A DNA stretch of 44,114 nucleotides from a virus: positions 1 to 44,114 of the IMG/VR virus record IMGVR_UViG_3300044591_001583. One strand, 5' to 3'. A program made the translations under genes and the position numbers. The notes under the pieces were generated by a model. That model made no database searches. It saw nothing but the letters and a program-made list of their open reading frames with translations, and was not told the DNA's origin. Shown piece by piece: positions 40,533 to 44,114 of the stretch (position 1 is the stretch's first letter; every line of letters begins with the position of its first letter).

Positions 40533-41051
40533 ATGAGCGTAGTAGTAGCAAATAAAATAGTCGATCTTGATGGAAATACTATTGCAACTTTTTCATCTCC
40601 AGGAATAAAAATATTTTCTCTTGGTGTCGGTACTAATGCAACAGGAACTACTGGTGAAATTCGGGCAACCAACAACATCACTGCTTTTTATTCTGATGAA
40701 AGATTGAAAGAAAATATTAAACCAATCCCAAGTGCTCTCTCAAAACTTCTTTCATTAAGAGGAGTTACATTTAATAGTAATAAACTTGCAGAACAATATG
40801 GATATTTTGATAAGAAGGAGCAAGTTGGTGTTATTGCTCAAGAAGTAGAAAAAGTACTACCACAGATTGTAGTGCCAGCGCCATTTGATATTGAACAAGA
40901 TGAAGATGGAAATGAATATTCAAAGAGCGGAGAAAATTATAAAACAGTCCAATACGATAAACTAATTCCTCTTTTAATTGAGGCAATTAAAGAACAGCAA
41001 GAAATAATTATAAATCTGCAAAGGAGAATTGAAGATTTAGAAAATATTTAA
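40533..41051 (+). CDS. Stand-alone peptidase S74 intramolecular chaperone
   Basis: A 172-residue protein in which about residues 50-172 are an S74 chaperone/autoprotease: FYSDERLKENIKPIPSALSK with the S-D-x-x-x-K catalytic pair, GYFDKKEQVGVIAQEVEKVL and a C-terminal helix LIEAIKEQQEIIINLQRRIE. In most fibres and endosialidases this domain sits at the C terminus, folds the trimer, then cleaves itself off before the Ser. Here only about 50 residues precede it, so the cleaved product would be tiny. Confidence 0.88.
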   Translation: MSVVVANKIVDLDGNTIATFSSPGIKIFSLGVGTNATGTTGEIRATNNITAFYSDERLKENIKPIPSALSKLLSLRGVTFNSNKLAEQYGYFDKKEQVGVIAQEVEKVLPQIVVPAPFDIEQDEDGNEYSKSGENYKTVQYDKLIPLLIEAIKEQQEIIINLQRRIEDLENI

Positions 41052-41052
41052 T

Positions 41053-43986
41053 ATGACTTTACAATCTTCTGGTGTTATTAGTCTTTTAGACGTTCAGAAT
41101 GAATTTAAATCTTCCGATGAAGGTATAGAATTCGCAACTGAGGTAGTTAAATTACCACCAACAACCTGGACTGATGAAAGTAATCCATTTCCAGGAAGAA
41201 CAACTGGTACTAAAACCACAATATCCAGTCCACAAATTCAACTAACAGGAGATATTGGAATTAAAACTTCATATGGATCAGTTACTCATTCCAATACTTC
41301 AAATGATAATCAATTACCAGAATACACGATACCAATTAATGAGTATTATCGTGGAGGTATTTATGTATCAAATGATACTCCATTGCGAAATCAATCAATT
41401 CCTACAAGCGGGGAAATAAGTTTAGCGAATTTTTATGGTGGAGTAGGTGGAGATATAGTTAAATTTATTAGTACAAATAGAGAAAATTTAGATTTACAAA
41501 CAATATTTACTAATGCCGAATGGATAGATACTGAAAGAAGAAAAAGAGTTATTATTAAAAAAAATGTTATTATTGGTGGAACTAGTGCAAATCCTGAAAA
41601 CTATGCCTTAAAAGTCTCTACAAATCTTGGGGCAGGATTAGTATTAATTAATTATGGTGATATTGTTGGATATGGGGGCATATCAGGCGGAACAATTACT
41701 GGTGGAAATGCAATTTTAGTAGGAACATCTTCGCCAACAATTACTAATCATACAATTACTAACATAACTCACAATCTTACATCTGGAATTTATGGAATAG
41801 TACGACGAGTTGGTTTAACCGGCAATATATTAACTCCAATCGGACCTAGTGAAGTTGTTAGTTCGTCTATGGCCTCAACAAATCAGTCCATAGCGCATGG
41901 AACTGGAGAATTTTCTCCAGGAGATTCAATTTACATATACAGTAAACCAGCAGTTTTGGACGCTCTTGATGATGAACTTATTCTTGATCCATCTCCTTCA
42001 ACAGAACCTCCTGTAAATTTATGTAAAATAACAGCGAAAAAAACTGCAACATTTACTGGTTATATTAGTAATGGAAATTTGACCACTGCAGGATTCCGTT
42101 TATCTGTTATAAGTGGAACACAACCAATTGCAGGAATGGGAATAATTACAGGTATTCGTGATAAGAAACTTGTAATTGATACTGTTTATACGCGAAGTGC
42201 AACAAATGCAACGTTTAGTGGAAATAAACTTTTACGTGCCGAGATGAGTATTGGTATGGTAATTTCTGGTACAGGAGTTCTTGCAGGAACCGTAGTTACA
42301 CGACATATGACATTCTCTCCAAGAGGGTCTTCTTGGGGATCTGTTAGTGGTACTATTTTTACAGTCACTGCAACCCCAACGGAACCAATTTTGCCTGGTT
42401 ATATTTTAAGTGGTGGTATTGGAATGCCTACAACAGGTATACTATACATAGTTGAGCAAATAGATGGACCTACTGGAGGTACGGGAAGGTATCTAGTTAA
42501 TACTAGTGCTAACGCTTCTATTGATTTTTATTCATATTATCTTCTTAATCAATCTCAAAATATAACAGGTCCTATTGATATTGTAGGCATTGTACACATT
42601 TTAGATAGCAGCGACCTATTTGGTTCTCCATTAGCAAGTTCTCCAACATCAATGACTGCAGTTTGTTACGAATTGAACAGATCTATAGATTCATCTATAG
42701 ATGTGCGGAGTAAAACTTCAAATTTCAAATTTTTCACTGCTGGTGGAAGTACTTCTCCCGGATTTACCGTTACCACTACTTCTGCTGGTTTATCAGCATT
42801 AACACAAGGTCAGTCTGTTACAATTTCTGGATCAACTGCGAGCGCAACAGGTACTAATACTACAAGTATAAACACATCAATATTTAATCGTACATGGAGT
42901 AGTATTAATAAACTAAACTCTACTCAATTTTTTGTCGCTACCACTAGAATTGATAATACTTATTCTTCATCAAACGGATCCTTCCCAACTAGTACAACTA
43001 TACCTTTCACTACTCCTATTACAATTCTTAATTATGGTAGAATTTATGGTGGTGGAGGTGCTGGGGCTAACTCAAGAGAAAACAGATCTAGTGGAACTTT
43101 ATATAATTATTTGACAAACAGATATAGTAGCACTACTACTGGTACTGTAAATGATCCAGATAAACTTGCATGTAAGGTTCAATTAGCCATAGATCCTGGA
43201 TTTAATGGGACTGGTGGAAATGGGCAGGGATATAATCAAGCAAAAACTTTAGGTACACCAGGATCTGCCAATCCAAATGCACAAAAATATGCGTATCTCA
43301 TAGGATATGGAAATAACACATTTACTAGTGGGGTAGATCCTTATTTGGATTTAATATCCATACCACCCAATGTTCAAGTATCTTTGGGATTGTATGGGTG
43401 GATGGCAGGTGCAATGAGTACAGCACCAGCAACATGGAAAAATGTTTATCTTGGGTCTGGATCATCATTTGGTTCTTGGTCTGCACCACCACCAGTAGGA
43501 TCTGTTAGTGGTACAATCTATGCTTCCAGTCCGGGGTTCGTCTTAGGTGGATCAGTTCATACGATAAAAATAACCAATTTGTTCGCTTTTGGTACTAATA
43601 ACACAATATCACTTCAACCTAGTCTTGCTAATGGTGCTCCATATAGACAAATTATTAATTTTTATAGACCAACTCAAGTTGTTGCTCCCATAACTGATAC
43701 TGGATGGACTATAACTAACACATCCACCACACCGCAATCTAATCCATATCCAACTGATATAGTCAGAATAACTACCACCACAAATAACTACACTTATAAT
43801 ATAAGTTTTCCACCACAAAAAATACCTGGTAATGGTGGTGATGGGGGAAATTATGGGGAATCTGGGAAAACACCTTCTATTTCTCAAGGTTCTGCTGGAC
43901 TTGCAGGATATTATATTGCAAATAGTTATATTTACTCTAATGTAACATGGGTAAATACTGGAGACGTTAGAGGGAGAGTTAATTGA
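41053..43986 (+). CDS. Distal tail fibre/adhesin-like protein with Gly-rich tip
   Basis: A 977-residue protein. The N-terminal 140 residues (SGVISLLDVQNEFKSSDEGI; SGEISLANFYGGVGGD) match the start of cyanophage fibre proteins. The body is Ser/Thr/Gly-rich beta structure (VSGTIFTVTATPTEPILPGY; SAGLSALTQGQSVTISGSTA). Gly-rich loops appear at about residues 660-680 (NYGRIYGGGGAGANSRENRS), 710-725 and near the C terminus (GNGGDGGNYGESGK), similar in style to polyglycine adhesins such as gp38. It is a likely receptor-binding fibre. It starts 1 base after the S74 gene stop. Confidence 0.75.
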   Translation: MTLQSSGVISLLDVQNEFKSSDEGIEFATEVVKLPPTTWTDESNPFPGRTTGTKTTISSPQIQLTGDIGIKTSYGSVTHSNTSNDNQLPEYTIPINEYYRGGIYVSNDTPLRNQSIPTSGEISLANFYGGVGGDIVKFISTNRENLDLQTIFTNAEWIDTERRKRVIIKKNVIIGGTSANPENYALKVSTNLGAGLVLINYGDIVGYGGISGGTITGGNAILVGTSSPTITNHTITNITHNLTSGIYGIVRRVGLTGNILTPIGPSEVVSSSMASTNQSIAHGTGEFSPGDSIYIYSKPAVLDALDDELILDPSPSTEPPVNLCKITAKKTATFTGYISNGNLTTAGFRLSVISGTQPIAGMGIITGIRDKKLVIDTVYTRSATNATFSGNKLLRAEMSIGMVISGTGVLAGTVVTRHMTFSPRGSSWGSVSGTIFTVTATPTEPILPGYILSGGIGMPTTGILYIVEQIDGPTGGTGRYLVNTSANASIDFYSYYLLNQSQNITGPIDIVGIVHILDSSDLFGSPLASSPTSMTAVCYELNRSIDSSIDVRSKTSNFKFFTAGGSTSPGFTVTTTSAGLSALTQGQSVTISGSTASATGTNTTSINTSIFNRTWSSINKLNSTQFFVATTRIDNTYSSSNGSFPTSTTIPFTTPITILNYGRIYGGGGAGANSRENRSSGTLYNYLTNRYSSTTTGTVNDPDKLACKVQLAIDPGFNGTGGNGQGYNQAKTLGTPGSANPNAQKYAYLIGYGNNTFTSGVDPYLDLISIPPNVQVSLGLYGWMAGAMSTAPATWKNVYLGSGSSFGSWSAPPPVGSVSGTIYASSPGFVLGGSVHTIKITNLFAFGTNNTISLQPSLANGAPYRQIINFYRPTQVVAPITDTGWTITNTSTTPQSNPYPTDIVRITTTTNNYTYNISFPPQKIPGNGGDGGNYGESGKTPSISQGSAGLAGYYIANSYIYSNVTWVNTGDVRGRVN

Positions 43987-43988
43987 CT

Positions 43989-43997
43989 CCCCCCCCC
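43989..43997 (+). repeat. C9 homopolymer tract
   Basis: Nine consecutive C residues directly before a -35 element, in a strongly AT-rich genome. It lies 3 bases after the fibre stop codon. Such tracts slip readily; length may vary or be a sequencing artefact. Confidence 0.8.
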
Positions 43998-44026
43998 TTG
44001 ACAACCCTCCCCAGATGCCCTATAAT
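43998..44026 (+). promoter_or_regulatory. Perfect-consensus sigma70 promoter
   Basis: TTGACA (43998-44003), exactly 17 bases, TATAAT (44021-44026): complete match to the housekeeping promoter consensus. The predicted start near 44033 is 19 bases before the ATG at 44052. This switches from the late fibre cluster to a presumably early gene block. Confidence 0.92.
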
Positions 44027-44051
44027 ACTCAGGTAATCAATCAAAGACCGA

Positions 44052-44114
44052 ATGCAAACCGAAGAGTTCTTGAGTCGTTGCGTTATCGATACTCTTGCAC
44101 GTAAATTTTACCTA
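44052..44114 (+). CDS. Start of an early-type small phage gene (truncated by window end)
   Basis: Twenty-one codons are visible: MQTEEFLSRCVIDTLARKFY and one more Leu. The pattern of V-I-D-T-L-x-R-K-F-Y resembles a small conserved cyanophage early protein I have seen near strong promoters, but no function is known to me. The upstream perfect sigma70 promoter supports early expression. The remainder lies outside the window. Confidence 0.7.
   Translation, partial: MQTEEFLSRCVIDTLARKFYL

Noticed and set aside
1-44114. tRNA genes, IS elements or integrase/attachment sites
   Set aside because: No cloverleaf-like segment, transposase, inverted terminal repeats or integrase motif was seen on reading; no gap exceeds about 185 bases without a gene.

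Overview
The window reads as part of the genome of a T4-like cyanophage (a myovirus of marine Synechococcus or Prochlorococcus). It is AT-rich and densely packed, with many 1-17 base gene overlaps. It carries recognisable T4 core genes (gp33, gp59, gp32, gp53, gp48, gp4, a gp26-type protein, gp27 and gp5) next to cyanophage or cyanobacterial genes: a DUF1825 protein, PhoH, ThyX, a small YRG-motif protein and a candidate cyanobacterial glutamine riboswitch. Identifications come from reading translations and motifs by eye; no database search was possible.

Layout. (1) 1-8422: end of a structural gene, then an accessory cassette of two 2-oxoglutarate/Fe(II) oxygenase-like proteins, a tail-fibre chaperone-like protein and four carbohydrate genes. 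These are a beta-propeller glycosidase-like protein, a GT11 fucosyltransferase-like enzyme, a GT2 enzyme and a 1196-residue fusion of FkbM methyltransferase, GT2, GT25, TPR and GT2 modules. (2) 8456-11504: glutaredoxin, small conserved phage proteins, a strong terminator, and an Ala/Gly-rich protein behind a textbook late promoter. (3) 11531-11946: a compact regulatory island with a sigma70-type promoter, a tandem glutamine-aptamer-like leader, two tiny genes and a terminator. (4) 11928-17411: replication, nucleotide and late-transcription genes (thyX, phoH, a PD-(D/E)XK nuclease, gp33, gp59, DUF1825, gp32, a Mom-like protein). A perfect-consensus promoter drives gp32. (5) 17373-19870, minus strand: gp53, gp48, an unknown protein and gp4. 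(6) 19905-29363: tube/baseplate-hub genes, including a two-hydrolase-domain hub protein, gp27, a gp5 without lysozyme and a separate beta-helix needle protein. (7) 29365-43986: large repetitive fibres (24-residue beta repeats, about 330 Gly-X-Y collagen triplets), a collar protein, fibre chaperones, a stand-alone S74 chaperone and a Gly-rich distal fibre. (8) 43989-44114: a C9 tract, a second perfect TTGACA-N17-TATAAT promoter and the start of the next (probably early) gene.

Regulation. Two promoter types are visible. Host-like sigma70 promoters sit before the riboswitch operon, the thyX region, gp32 and the final gene. T4-type late boxes (TATAAATA/CTAAATA) precede structural and accessory genes, and twice form head-to-head pairs between divergent genes. 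The most interesting part is the 11.5-11.9 kb island: a phage-borne candidate glutamine sensor controlling two miniature proteins, the first resembling small cyanobacterial YRG-motif proteins.
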